NCBI GenBank assembly: GCA_910578255.1
Contig: CAJTQM010000011.1
Span: 1 to 11,904 of the forward strand
Origin: an uncultured Oscillospiraceae bacterium
GTDB lineage: Bacteria; Bacillota; Clostridia; Oscillospirales; Ruminococcaceae
DNA length: 11,904 nucleotides
Reading direction: 5' to 3'
Shown: positions 5,160 through 11,904 of the stretch, one piece after another
Layout of the letters: each line of letters begins with the position of its first letter
Position numbering within the stretch: position 1 is the first letter of the stretch
Program-made: the position numbers and the translations under genes
Notes under the pieces: model-generated
Databases searched by the model: none
Told to the model about the DNA's origin: nothing
Seen by the model: only the letters and a program-made list of their open reading frames with translations

Positions 5160-7500
5160 ATGATTGAAATGATTGTCAAGCGGGACGGACGGCAGGTCGC
5201 CTTTGATTCGAGTAAAATTACCGACGCCATTTATAAGGCGGCCCAGGTACTGGGCGGCAACGACCGGGAAACGGCGGAGGAGTTGACCCGCAAGGTCATT
5301 GCTTATCTGGAGGACGAGTTGCACGAGACCCGCCCGACGGTAGAGCAGGTGCAGGATGTGGTGGAAAAAATCCTGATCGAAAACGGCCACGCCCGCACAG
5401 CCAAGGAGTTTATCCTCTACCGGGCAGAGCGCACCCGCGTCCGGGACATGAACACCAAACTCATGCGCATTTACGAGGATCTGACCTTTAAACCGGCGGC
5501 GGACAACGATATTAAGCGGGAAAATGCCAACATCGACGGCGACACCCCTATGGGAACCATGCTCAAATACGGCTCCGAAGGGTCCAAGCAGTTTTGCGAG
5601 ATGTATGTGCTGGACCCGGTATTTTCCAAGGCCCACACCGAAGGGGATATCCATATCCACGATCTGGATTTCTATACCCTGACCACCACCTGCTGCCAGA
5701 TTGACATCGTCAAGCTGTTTAAGGATGGATTCTGCACCGGCCACGGCTTTTTGCGGGAGCCCAACGACATTGCCAGCTATTCGGCGCTGGCCTGCATCGC
5801 CATTCAGTCCAACCAGAACGACCAGCACGGCGGCCAGAGCATCCCGAACTTTGACTACGGCATGGCCCCCGGCGTGCGCAAAACCTACCGGCGGGTATAT
5901 TCCCGCAACGTGGGCCGCGCGCTGGAGTTGTTAGGCGGCCTGGAGGACGGCGAGGCCACCGCCCGGCAGATCGCGGAAGCGGTGGAGGAGAAAAGCGGTC
6001 TTTGGCCGGTACTGGCCGACGACAACGGCTATCATCAGCACGAAGCGGCGGAACTTACCCGGTACATCCCGGAGGAACTGGTGGAAAAAATCCAGCGGTT
6101 CGCGGTGAAAAATGCCCGGAAAGAGACCTACCGTTCCACCTTCCAGGCCATGGAGGCGCTGGTGCACAACCTCAACACCATGCATTCCCGCGCCGGCTCG
6201 CAGACGCCCTTTTTCCTCTATCAACTACGGAACTGATACCTCGCCGGAGGGCCGGCTGGTCATCGAGTGCATTTTAAAGGCGGAGGACGCGGGCCTTGGC
6301 AACGGCGAAACGCCGATTTTCCCCATCCATATCTTCAAGGTCAAGGAGGGGGTCAACTACAACCCGGAGGACCCCAACTACGATTTGTTCAAGCTGGCCT
6401 GCCGCGTGTCGGCCAAACGGCTGTTCCCCAACTTTTCTTTCCTGGACGCGCCTTTTAACCTGCAATATTACAAAGAGGGGGACTACAATTCCGAGGTGGC
6501 CTACATGGGCTGCCGGACCCGCGTGATGGCCAACCACTACGATCCCAGCCGGGAGGTCACCTGCGGCCGGGGCAATTTAAGCTTTACTTCCATTAACCTG
6601 CCTCGGCTGGCCATCAAGTCCAACGGCAATGTGGATTTCTTTTTTGAGCAGCTGGACCGGATGCTGGACTTAGTCTGCGACCAGCTGATGGCCCGGTATA
6701 AAATCCAGGCGGCCAAAAAGGTTCGCAACTACCCCTTCTTAATGGGCCAGGGCGTCTGGCTGGATTCGGACCGGCTGGGCCCGGACGACGAGGTGGGCGA
6801 GGTTCTCAAGCACGGCACCCTCACCGTCGGCTTTATCGGGTTGGCCGAATGCTTAAAGGCGTTGATCGGCAAGCATCATGGCGAATCCCAGGAGGCGCAG
6901 AACCTGGGACTGGATATCGTGGGCTATATGCGCAAGCGGATGGATGAAATGAGCGAAAAAACCGGCTTTAACTATTCTTTGATCGCCACCCCGGCAGAGG
7001 GACTTTCCGGCCGTTTTGTCCGGATTGACAAGCAGAAATTCGGCATCATCCCCGGCGTAACCGACCGGGATTATTACACCAACTCCTTCCATGTGCCGGT
7101 GTATTACGATATTTCCGCCTTTGACAAAATCCGGCTGGAGGCGCCTTATCACAATCTGACCAACGGCGGCCACATCTCCTACATCGAGATGGACGGGGAT
7201 CCGCTCAAAAATCTGGACGCCTTTGAAAAGGTGGTCCGGTGTATGAAGGAGGCCGGCATCGGCTACGGCTCTATCAACCACCCGGTAGACCGGGACCCCT
7301 GCTGCGGCTATACCGGCATTATCGACAACGAATGCCCCGGCTGCGGGCGCCATGAGGGAGACGGCAACGAAGCCTTCGAGCGGATCCGCCGCATCACCGG
7401 TTATCTGGTGGGCACCATGGACCACTGGAACAACGCCAAGCGGGCGGAGGAAAGCGACCGGGTAAAGCACGGTCTGTCCGGCGGGATGGAGTCTCTTTAA
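5160..7500 (+). CDS. nrdD: Anaerobic (class III) ribonucleoside-triphosphate reductase, frameshifted
   Basis: NrdD reduces ribonucleoside triphosphates to deoxyribonucleotides without oxygen, using a glycyl radical installed by NrdG. Translation from the ATG at 5160 runs through an N-terminal ATP-cone (about residues 3-95, KRDGRQVAFDSSKI onward) and LTTTCCQIDIVKLF to residue 351, then leaves frame and stops at 6236. The remainder continues in the +1 frame to 7500. Removing one T from the run at 6210-6214 joins GSQTPF to SSINYGTDTSPEG and gives 779 residues, a normal NrdD length. The restored protein has MGCRTR (C451, the likely thiyl-radical cysteine), GRGNLSFTSINLPR, a zinc site with C714/C715, C725 and C728, and the glycyl-radical motif RITGYL with G747. 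The gene is therefore complete except for one base: either a sequencing or assembly error, or a recent mutation. Confidence 0.93.
6210..6214 (+). other. Single-base frameshift in nrdD
   Basis: The run of five T after CCC breaks the frame. With four T the codons read CCC TTT TCC TCT ATC AAC TAC, giving PFSSINY as expected for NrdD. No canonical -1 slippery heptamer is in frame, and the shift needed to restore reading is +1. Confidence 0.85.
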
Positions 7501-7519
7501 CCGGCGAAAACAGCGATAA

Positions 7520-7549
7520 AAAGGCGGACAATCTAGTCCGCCTTTCTTT
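7520..7549 (+). terminator. Intrinsic terminator between nrdD and nrdG
   Basis: AAAGGCGGAC (7520-7529) and GTCCGCCTTT (7536-7545) form a perfect ten-bp stem with a six-base loop, followed by CTTTC. It starts 20 bases after the nrdD stop codon and precedes nrdG, so it would reduce nrdG transcription relative to nrdD. Confidence 0.8.
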
Positions 7550-7617
7550 CCCACAGGAAATCCGCGCCGATTCTGATCGGCCTTTTGTCCAATCTGCCAG
7601 AAAGGCTGGTGCTTTTG

Positions 7618-8127
7618 ATGTCAAATCCCATCCGGCTGGCCGGCGTTGTCCGGGAATCCATTGTAGACGGGCCCGGCATCCGGTTCGTCGTTTTTGTCCA
7701 GGGCTGCCCCCATCATTGCGAGGGCTGCCACAATCCCCAATCCCACGATTTTTCCGGCGGATACGACTGCGAACCGGAAAAGATTCTGGCCGAAATCCGC
7801 AAAAATCCCCTGCTGGACGGGGTGACCTTCTCCGGCGGAGAGCCCCTTTGTCAGGCAGCGGCGCTGCTTCCTCTGGCAAAGGAGATCAAAAAAATGGGAC
7901 TGAACCTGTTTATTTACACCGGCAGCGTGTTTGAATCGCTGCTTACGCAAAACGACCCGGATATTCTGGCGCTGCTGCGGGAAGGCGACTTTCTGGTAGA
8001 CGGCCCTTACGTCCAGGCTCAGCGGGACCTGACCTTGCTGTTTCGCGGCAGCCAAAACCAGCGGATTTTGGACCTGCCCCAATCCCTAAAGCAGGGCAAA
8101 GGGGTCCTGGCCGCCATCGGCCAGTAG
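7618..8127 (+). CDS. nrdG: Anaerobic ribonucleotide reductase activating protein (radical SAM)
   Basis: NrdG uses a [4Fe-4S] cluster and S-adenosylmethionine to generate the glycyl radical on NrdD. The 169-residue product has the radical-SAM cysteines C30, C34 and C37 in QGCPHHCEGCHNP (CX3CX2C) and the SAM-binding GGEP at residues 73-76. Its start region (RLAGVVRESIVDGPGIRFVV) and length fit NrdG rather than the longer pyruvate formate-lyase activases. The start is uncertain: AAAGG at 7601-7605 is 12 bases from the ATG at 7618 and nine from an in-frame TTG at 7615, while an earlier TTG at 7585 has no visible site. It follows nrdD by 117 bases, separated by a terminator, and no separate promoter is obvious, so expression probably relies on read-through from nrdD. 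Confidence 0.93.
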   Translation: MSNPIRLAGVVRESIVDGPGIRFVVFVQGCPHHCEGCHNPQSHDFSGGYDCEPEKILAEIRKNPLLDGVTFSGGEPLCQAAALLPLAKEIKKMGLNLFIYTGSVFESLLTQNDPDILALLREGDFLVDGPYVQAQRDLTLLFRGSQNQRILDLPQSLKQGKGVLAAIGQ

Positions 8128-8145
8128 AACACAGGGAAAATCGAA

Positions 8146-8164
8146 GCCCAAAAAGGATTTGGGC
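8146..8164. terminator. Hairpin between convergent nrdG and MBL hydrolase genes
   Basis: GCCCAAA (8146-8152) pairs with TTTGGGC (8158-8164) around a five-base loop. It lies between the stop codons of two convergent genes, where a shared terminator is expected, but there is no clear T-tract on the plus strand. Confidence 0.4.
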
Positions 8165-8168
8165 GACG

Positions 8169-9047
8169 CTAGCCCCGCCTCCAAAGAAGCCGGTTTTGGT
8201 CGAAAAACGCCTCCAGTTCCCCTTTGCCCAGCAGCCAGGACAGATAAGAGCGGACCGTACTGCCCACCAGGGCATACTGCTCAAAATTCATGGTCAGGCC
8301 AAATCCGACAAAAAGCTTCTGCAAAAGTTCCTCAAAGCTTTGAGGCTGGCTGCACAGCGCCAGAATCCGCTGGGCGATTTCCTCCACCTTGTCGATGTTG
8401 TACTGGGCCAGCGGCCGGATATCCTCGGTGGCCGGGGCGTGGGCCGGGACAAAGAAAGCCGCCTCCATACTTTTGACCTTTTCCAGTGTGTCGAGATACG
8501 CCTGCACATCGTAAAGAAAGCCGATTTGGTATTTGTCCAGCGTCTCGCGGCTGGAAAGACAGTCGGCCAGATAGACGGTGCCGTCCGGGGTGCGAAAGCC
8601 GGTCATGTCAAAGGAATGGCCCGGCAGCGGGATGCTGGTCAGACCCGTCGGCAGGACCTTTGGCGTAAGGTACTCTGCATCGCTTTGCTGGGCCAGCAAA
8701 AATTTGTGCCGCAGTTCTTTCGCCGGATAGCCGCCGTACAGAACGGCCGGTTCCAAAACCGGATGCCGGGTAAAGGCGCACTCGATCCCCGGCGCGTAAA
8801 TTTGGCAACCGGTCCTCTCCTGCAAATACCGGTTGCCGCCGATGTGGTCCGCGTGGGAATGGGTATTGTAGATGGCCTGCAAATGCCAGCCGTTGGCATC
8901 CAGAAGCTTCAGCGCCTTGCGGCCGGCATCCTTATCGCTGCCGCTGTCAATCAAGCAGACCTCCGTATCGTTTAACTTGACCAGTCCGATTTTTGCCGGA
9001 CATTGGATGTAATAGTCGTTTGGGGAAACCTGAATCAGTTCGTACAT
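8169..9047 (-). CDS. MBL-fold metal-dependent hydrolase
   Basis: This 292-residue metallo-beta-lactamase-fold enzyme has a full dinuclear metal site: THSHADHIGG (H63, H65, D67, H68), H144 in PLPGHSFDM, D162 in YLADCLSS and H203 in VPAHAPAT. The ATG at 9047 is chosen for its GGAGGG five bases upstream; the open frame extends to 9353 but that extension lacks a ribosome binding site and crosses a terminator and a neighbouring gene. After the hydrolase core, residues of about 215-292 look helical and could form a small C-terminal domain of the winged-helix kind seen in several single-domain MBL hydrolases. The pattern is that of general cytosolic MBL hydrolases (glyoxalase II/thioesterase-like), not antibiotic beta-lactamases. 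The substrate is not predictable. It lies downstream of a small membrane protein gene and a terminator. Confidence 0.85.
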   Translation of the reverse strand: MYELIQVSPNDYYIQCPAKIGLVKLNDTEVCLIDSGSDKDAGRKALKLLDANGWHLQAIYNTHSHADHIGGNRYLQERTGCQIYAPGIECAFTRHPVLEPAVLYGGYPAKELRHKFLLAQQSDAEYLTPKVLPTGLTSIPLPGHSFDMTGFRTPDGTVYLADCLSSRETLDKYQIGFLYDVQAYLDTLEKVKSMEAAFFVPAHAPATEDIRPLAQYNIDKVEEIAQRILALCSQPQSFEELLQKLFVGFGLTMNFEQYALVGSTVRSYLSWLLGKGELEAFFDQNRLLWRRG

Positions 9048-9070
9048 ATTTTCCCTCCGTCCATAAAGCG

Positions 9071-9117
9071 AAAAAACAAAGGGAACCCCGACGATATACC
9101 GGGTCCCCCTGTTTTTA
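9071..9117. terminator. Terminator upstream of the MBL hydrolase gene
   Basis: An imperfect long stem joins AAAAACA-AAGGG-AACCCCG (9072-9090) to CGGGT-CCCCCT-GTTTTT (9100-9116). The A and T tails would permit termination in either direction. It follows the stop codon of the 48-residue peptide gene on the minus strand. Confidence 0.65.
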
Positions 9118-9121
9118 AAAT

Positions 9122-9268
9122 TTATTCTCCCTTGCGGGCCATCACAAAAGCGCCGGCCAAGATCCCAATGACAAACGAAACGGTTCCGGCCGCCGCCATG
9201 GATAGAGCGACAATCCCCCTCCAGCGGACAGATTTTCCAACGGCAGGTTGTATCGGGCGGTGAAGCAT
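9122..9268 (-). CDS. Small single-pass membrane protein (48 residues)
   Basis: The ATG at 9268 has a strong ribosome binding site, AAAGGAGG, seven bases upstream, and the frame runs to a TAA at 9122. The peptide has a basic N-terminus (RPIQPAVGKSVRWRG), one hydrophobic segment over residues about 19-43 rich in small residues (ALSMAAAGTVSFVIGILAGA), and a charged tail ARKGE. It is therefore probably a membrane peptide with its basic ends in the cytoplasm. I recognise no family. It is flanked by terminators on both sides and so appears to be an independent short transcript between the PEP carboxykinase and the MBL hydrolase. No convincing promoter was found; TTGCCG and TATGCC with 17-base spacing upstream are weak. 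Confidence 0.65.
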   Translation of the reverse strand: MLHRPIQPAVGKSVRWRGIVALSMAAAGTVSFVIGILAGAFVMARKGE

Positions 9269-9373
9269 GGCTTTTCCTCCTTTGCAAGACGGCCTCTCGG
9301 CCGTTTTGATTCGGAACGGCATATCCAAAACGCCGCTTTGCGGCAAAATGCAAAGCCGTCTGTCGTATACAAA

Positions 9374-9399
9374 GAAAGCCCTGGATGGCTAGGGCTTTC
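9374..9399 (-). terminator. Terminator of the PEP carboxykinase gene
   Basis: GAAAGCCCT (9374-9382) and AGGGCTTTC (9391-9399) form a perfect nine-bp stem with an eight-base loop. On the minus strand the hairpin ends in TTTCTTTG. It lies 15 bases after the carboxykinase stop codon. A further dyad, GCCGC-ttt-GCGGC at 9332-9344 with flanking T's on the minus strand, may be a back-up. Confidence 0.8.
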
Positions 9400-9413
9400 C
9401 AAGCGGTCAGGAA

Positions 9414-11186
9414 TTAGTCCAGATTCTTTTTGAGTGTTTCCAGTTCCGCCTTCAACTCTTTCGGGAACTTATCGCCGAATTTCTGATAGAATTCCTCGAT
9501 GCCGGCGGCGTCTTCCTTCCACAGAGCCTTATCCACATCCAAAAGGCCCTTGACGGTATCCAGATCAATGTCCAGACCCTCAATGTTGATATCCTCCGCT
9601 TTCGGCTCGTAGCCGATGGGGGTTTCCACCGCGTCGGCCTTGCCCTCGCAGCGGGCCAGAATCCACATCAGTACACGCATATTGTCGCCAAAGCCCGGCC
9701 AGATGAAGTGACCCTCGTTGTCGGTTCTGAACCAGTTGACGTTAAAGATCTTCGGCGCTTTGTCACCCAGCTTTTTGCCCATGTCGAGCCAATGCTGGAA
9801 ATAATCACCCATATGGTAGCCGCAGAAGGGCAGCATAGCCATGGGGTCGCGGCGCACAACGCCAACGGCGCCGGCGGCGGCAGCGGTGGTCTCAGAGGCC
9901 ATGATGGAGCCTACGAACACGCCGTGCTCCCAGCTTCTGGCCTGGTAGACCAGCGGCGCGGTTTTCGCGCGGCGTCCGCCAAAGATGATCGCGGAAATCG
10001 GCACGCCCTGGGGATCGTCGAATTTATCGCTGATGCAGGGGCAGTTTACGGCCGGAGCGGTAAAACGGGAGTTTGGATGTGCGCCCTTTTCGGTAGAGGT
10101 GCTGCCATCCCAGGGCTGGCCCTTCCAGTCCACCGCGTTCTTCGGCGGATTTTTGTCTAGACCCTCCCACCAAACGGTGTTGTCGTCCAGGTTGTGGCAG
10201 ACATTGGTGAAGATGGTGTTTTTGCGGGTGGAGGCCAGCGCGTTGGGGTTGGACTTCTCGTTGGTGCCCGGCGCTACGCCGAAGAAGCCGTTTTCCGGGT
10301 TGATCGCCCAAAGCCGTCCATCGGGTCCGATGCGCATCCAGGCGATATCATCGCCTACCGTCCAGACCTTATAGCCTTTTTTCTTGTAGATTTCCGGCGG
10401 GATCAGCATAGCCAGATTGGTCTTGCCGCAGGCCGACGGGAACGCGGCAGAGATATATTTTACCTCGCCCTTGGGATTCTCAACGCCCAGAATCAGCATA
10501 TGCTCGGCCATCCAGCCTTCGTTCTTGCCCTGGTAGGAAGCGATGCGCAGAGCAAAGCACTTTTTGCCCAGCAGCACGTTGCCGCCGTAAGCGGAGTTGA
10601 TGGACCAAATGGTATTGTCCTCCGGGAAATGGACGATATATCTTTCGTTCTCGTCCACGTTCGCCTTGGAATGGAGCCCTCTTACAAAATCGTTAGAGGT
10701 GTCTCCCAGGTTTTCAAACGCCTGGGCGCCCATTCTGGTCATAATATCCATGTTCAAAACAACGTAAATCGAGTCGGTCAACTCTACGCCGACCTTGGAG
10801 AAAGGAGAGCCGATGGGTCCCATGGAATAGGGGATTACATACATCGTGCGGCCCTTCATCACGCCGTTAAACAGTTTTCCCAGCTTTTCGTACATGACCT
10901 TGGGATCTTCCCAGTTGTTGGTGGGGCCTGCGTCCTCTTTGTTGCGCGAGCAGATAAAGGTTCTGTTTTCTACACGGGCAACGTCGCTGGGACGGGTTCT
11001 GTGCAGAAGACAGCCCGGAAGCTTCTCTTGATTGAGTTCCTCCATCTCGCCGGTGGAAATCGCCTCGGCTCTGAGTTTATTCAGCTGCTCCTCGCTGCCG
11101 TCAATCCAGACAACCTGCTCCGGCGTGGTCAAAGCAACCATTTCATCCAGCCATTTTAATACATTGGGATTTTTCGTCAATGCCAT
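9414..11186 (-). CDS. pckG: Phosphoenolpyruvate carboxykinase (GTP)
   Basis: This enzyme interconverts oxaloacetate plus GTP with PEP, CO2 and GDP, in gluconeogenesis or, in many anaerobes, in the CO2-fixing direction. The 590-residue length is typical for the GTP-dependent family. Motifs include the P-loop FPSACGKTNLAM (residues 249-260, with the reactive cysteine at 253), the metal-binding VGDDIAWM (277-284), RPSDVARVENRTFICS near residues 66-80, and FGGRR followed by a long conserved C-terminal domain with GYHMGDYFQHW and WFRTD. The ATG at 11186 is preferred because AAAGGAGAG lies nine bases upstream; the TTG at 11207 would lie upstream of that ribosome binding site. It is a single gene with its own promoter (11282-11310), a hairpin in its leader and a strong terminator. 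Base composition is evenly chromosomal and nothing suggests transfer. Confidence 0.97.
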   Translation of the reverse strand: MALTKNPNVLKWLDEMVALTTPEQVVWIDGSEEQLNKLRAEAISTGEMEELNQEKLPGCLLHRTRPSDVARVENRTFICSRNKEDAGPTNNWEDPKVMYEKLGKLFNGVMKGRTMYVIPYSMGPIGSPFSKVGVELTDSIYVVLNMDIMTRMGAQAFENLGDTSNDFVRGLHSKANVDENERYIVHFPEDNTIWSINSAYGGNVLLGKKCFALRIASYQGKNEGWMAEHMLILGVENPKGEVKYISAAFPSACGKTNLAMLIPPEIYKKKGYKVWTVGDDIAWMRIGPDGRLWAINPENGFFGVAPGTNEKSNPNALASTRKNTIFTNVCHNLDDNTVWWEGLDKNPPKNAVDWKGQPWDGSTSTEKGAHPNSRFTAPAVNCPCISDKFDDPQGVPISAIIFGGRRAKTAPLVYQARSWEHGVFVGSIMASETTAAAAGAVGVVRRDPMAMLPFCGYHMGDYFQHWLDMGKKLGDKAPKIFNVNWFRTDNEGHFIWPGFGDNMRVLMWILARCEGKADAVETPIGYEPKAEDINIEGLDIDLDTVKGLLDVDKALWKEDAAGIEEFYQKFGDKFPKELKAELETLKKNLD

Positions 11187-11205
11187 AACTTTTTGCTCTC
11201 CTTTC

Positions 11206-11228
11206 AAAACCGGTCATCCGCCGGTTTT
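11206..11228 (-). promoter_or_regulatory. Leader hairpin next to the pckG ribosome binding site
   Basis: AAAACCGG (11206-11213) and CCGGTTTT (11221-11228) form a perfect eight-bp stem with a seven-base loop. In the mRNA it ends at the base preceding GAAAGGAGAG, the pckG ribosome binding site. It may stabilise the 5' end or influence initiation. It lacks a proper T-run to be a simple terminator on the minus strand. Confidence 0.45.
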
Positions 11229-11281
11229 ATTTGTCTTCATTTGATTTTAGATGCACAAAAACCAAATTTCCCACGTATATC

Positions 11282-11310
11282 ATTATACCGAAAGTTTCAA
11301 TTGTTTGCAA
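11282..11310 (-). promoter_or_regulatory. pckG promoter
   Basis: On the minus strand TTGCAA (11310 to 11305), 17 bases and a perfect TATAAT (11287 to 11282) form a strong sigma-A promoter. Transcription would start near 11275, giving a leader of about 90 bases. Confidence 0.8.
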
Positions 11311-11372
11311 GTCCAAAATGTTAAATTTATAGCAATTTTATCAATCGAGCATCTCACCGCTCTTTTTCGCCT

Positions 11373-11393
11373 TTCGAAATCATACATTTCGAA
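11373..11393. repeat. Perfect inverted repeat between the methyltransferase and pckG
   Basis: Two arms, TTCGAAAT (11373-11380) and ATTTCGAA (11386-11393), flank the five bases CATAC. It lies 15 bases after the methyltransferase stop codon and about 60 bases upstream of the pckG -35 box. There is no T-tract, so it could be an operator rather than a terminator. It does not match the Firmicute LexA box. Confidence 0.5.
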
Positions 11394-11407
11394 CAAAACA
11401 ATTAATA

Positions 11408-11904
11408 TTATACAATTTGGAATAAATAAAACTTGAGATAATTGGTCTGGGGCACGTTCCACAAAATCGGATGGTCCGCCGCCTGCTGACGCGCCTCGAT
11501 CTGCCGCAGGGAAACCTTCGCGTCAAAGGCGGCGGAACGCAGCATCTGGCAAAACAGTTCCTCGGTTATAAAGTGGGAGCAGGAGCAGGTGGCCAGATAC
11601 CCGCCTCGGGGCAAAAGCCGCATGGCCCGCAGGTTGATCTGCTTATACCCGCGCAGCGCCGCGTCCACCGTACGGCGGGACTTGGTAAAGGCCGGCGGGT
11701 CCAGGATGATGTAATCATAAGAACGGTTCGGCAGGGCGGACAAAAGGTCGAACACGTTGGCCGTCTCAAAACGCATCCGGTCCTCCAGGCCGTTTAGAGC
11801 CGCGTTTTGCCGGGCTAAGTCCACCGCGTCCTGTGAAATATCCACCGCGTGGACATAGGCGGCCCCCGCTTTTGCCGCGTTTAAAGCAAAGGAGCCGGTG
11901 TGGG
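11408..11904 (-). CDS. Class I SAM-dependent rRNA methyltransferase, RlmI type (5' part outside the window)
   Basis: The frame enters from the right edge and stops with TAA at 11408, leaving about 164 C-terminal residues. The SAM-binding start is visible as HTGSFALNAAKAGAAYVHAV followed by DISQDAVDLARQNAALNGL. Then come the acidic NVFDLL, the catalytic motif DPPAFTKSR and LATCSCSHFI near the end. These are hallmarks of the RlmI family, which methylates a cytosine (m5C) in 23S rRNA; the DPPAFTKSR and SCSHF pattern is typical of it. The GTG at 11845 is not a likely start because the conserved SAM motif lies upstream of it. The N-terminal PUA-like RNA-binding part would be outside the window. 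The exact target base in this organism is assumed from the family. Confidence 0.88.
   Translation of the reverse strand, partial: HTGSFALNAAKAGAAYVHAVDISQDAVDLARQNAALNGLEDRMRFETANVFDLLSALPNRSYDYIILDPPAFTKSRRTVDAALRGYKQINLRAMRLLPRGGYLATCSCSHFITEELFCQMLRSAAFDAKVSLRQIEARQQAADHPILWNVPQTNYLKFYLFQIV

Noticed and set aside
6210..6220. Programmed frameshift in nrdD
   Set aside because: No in-frame -1 slippery heptamer or evident stimulatory element is present, and NrdD is not known to be made by frameshifting; a homopolymer error is simpler.
9048..9353. N-terminal extension of the MBL hydrolase to 394 residues
   Set aside because: The extension crosses a terminator and the membrane-peptide gene; the ATG at 9047 has a proper ribosome binding site.
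10194..11159. Long plus-strand open frame of 321 codons opposite pckG
   Set aside because: It is an antisense shadow of a perfectly conserved carboxykinase gene, with no ribosome binding site and no recognisable protein pattern.
1..11904. CRISPR arrays, tRNA or rRNA genes
   Set aside because: No regularly spaced repeats, cloverleaf signatures or rRNA-like stretches were seen on either strand by eye.

Overview
The window reads as chromosome from a strictly anaerobic, probably spore-forming, GC-rich member of the Clostridia (Oscillospiraceae-like; inferred from gene content, with no rRNA or marker gene to confirm it). Supporting features are an oxygen-independent class III ribonucleotide reductase with its radical-SAM activase, a perfect NrdR box, a YtaF-type sporulation membrane protein, a GTP-type PEP carboxykinase, strong AGGAGG-type ribosome binding sites and sigma-A promoters.

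Left block (1 to about 2570) looks accessory. It holds the 3' end of an unrecognised gene, a convergent lipoprotein gene, a small XRE repressor divergent from the lipoprotein, and an IS30-family DDE transposase with an intact DD(33)E triad. The transposase promoter overlaps TATAC/GTATA half-sites and is followed at once by a terminator-like hairpin, so its expression looks tightly controlled. The block stops within a few bases of the stop codon of the next host gene, which suggests an element end. A 16-base motif at 1088-1103 returns inverted at 2554-2569 with one mismatch, and both copies carry an outward TTGACA. Either the repressor-transposase pair is an IS-like unit of about 1.5 kb, or it is the terminal integration module of a larger prophage or conjugative element that starts left of the window.

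Right block (2571 to the end) is ordinary chromosome. On the minus strand there is a two-gene unit (a Gfo/Idh/MocA-type oxidoreductase, then a DUF6985-like protein). Divergent from it is the ytaF-like gene. Then come nrdD and nrdG on the plus strand, with a NrdR-controlled promoter and an intrinsic terminator between the two genes. nrdD is broken into two frames by one extra T in a five-T run; removing that T restores a 779-residue protein with all expected motifs. Downstream on the minus strand lie an MBL-fold hydrolase, a 48-residue single-pass membrane peptide, the GTP-dependent PEP carboxykinase with a clear promoter and a leader hairpin, and the 3' part of a 23S rRNA methyltransferase of the RlmI type.

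No tRNA, rRNA or CRISPR array was seen, and no stretch longer than 300 bases lacks a gene. The most interesting material is the regulatory layout and boundary of the IS30-type module. I could not demonstrate a wholly new system.
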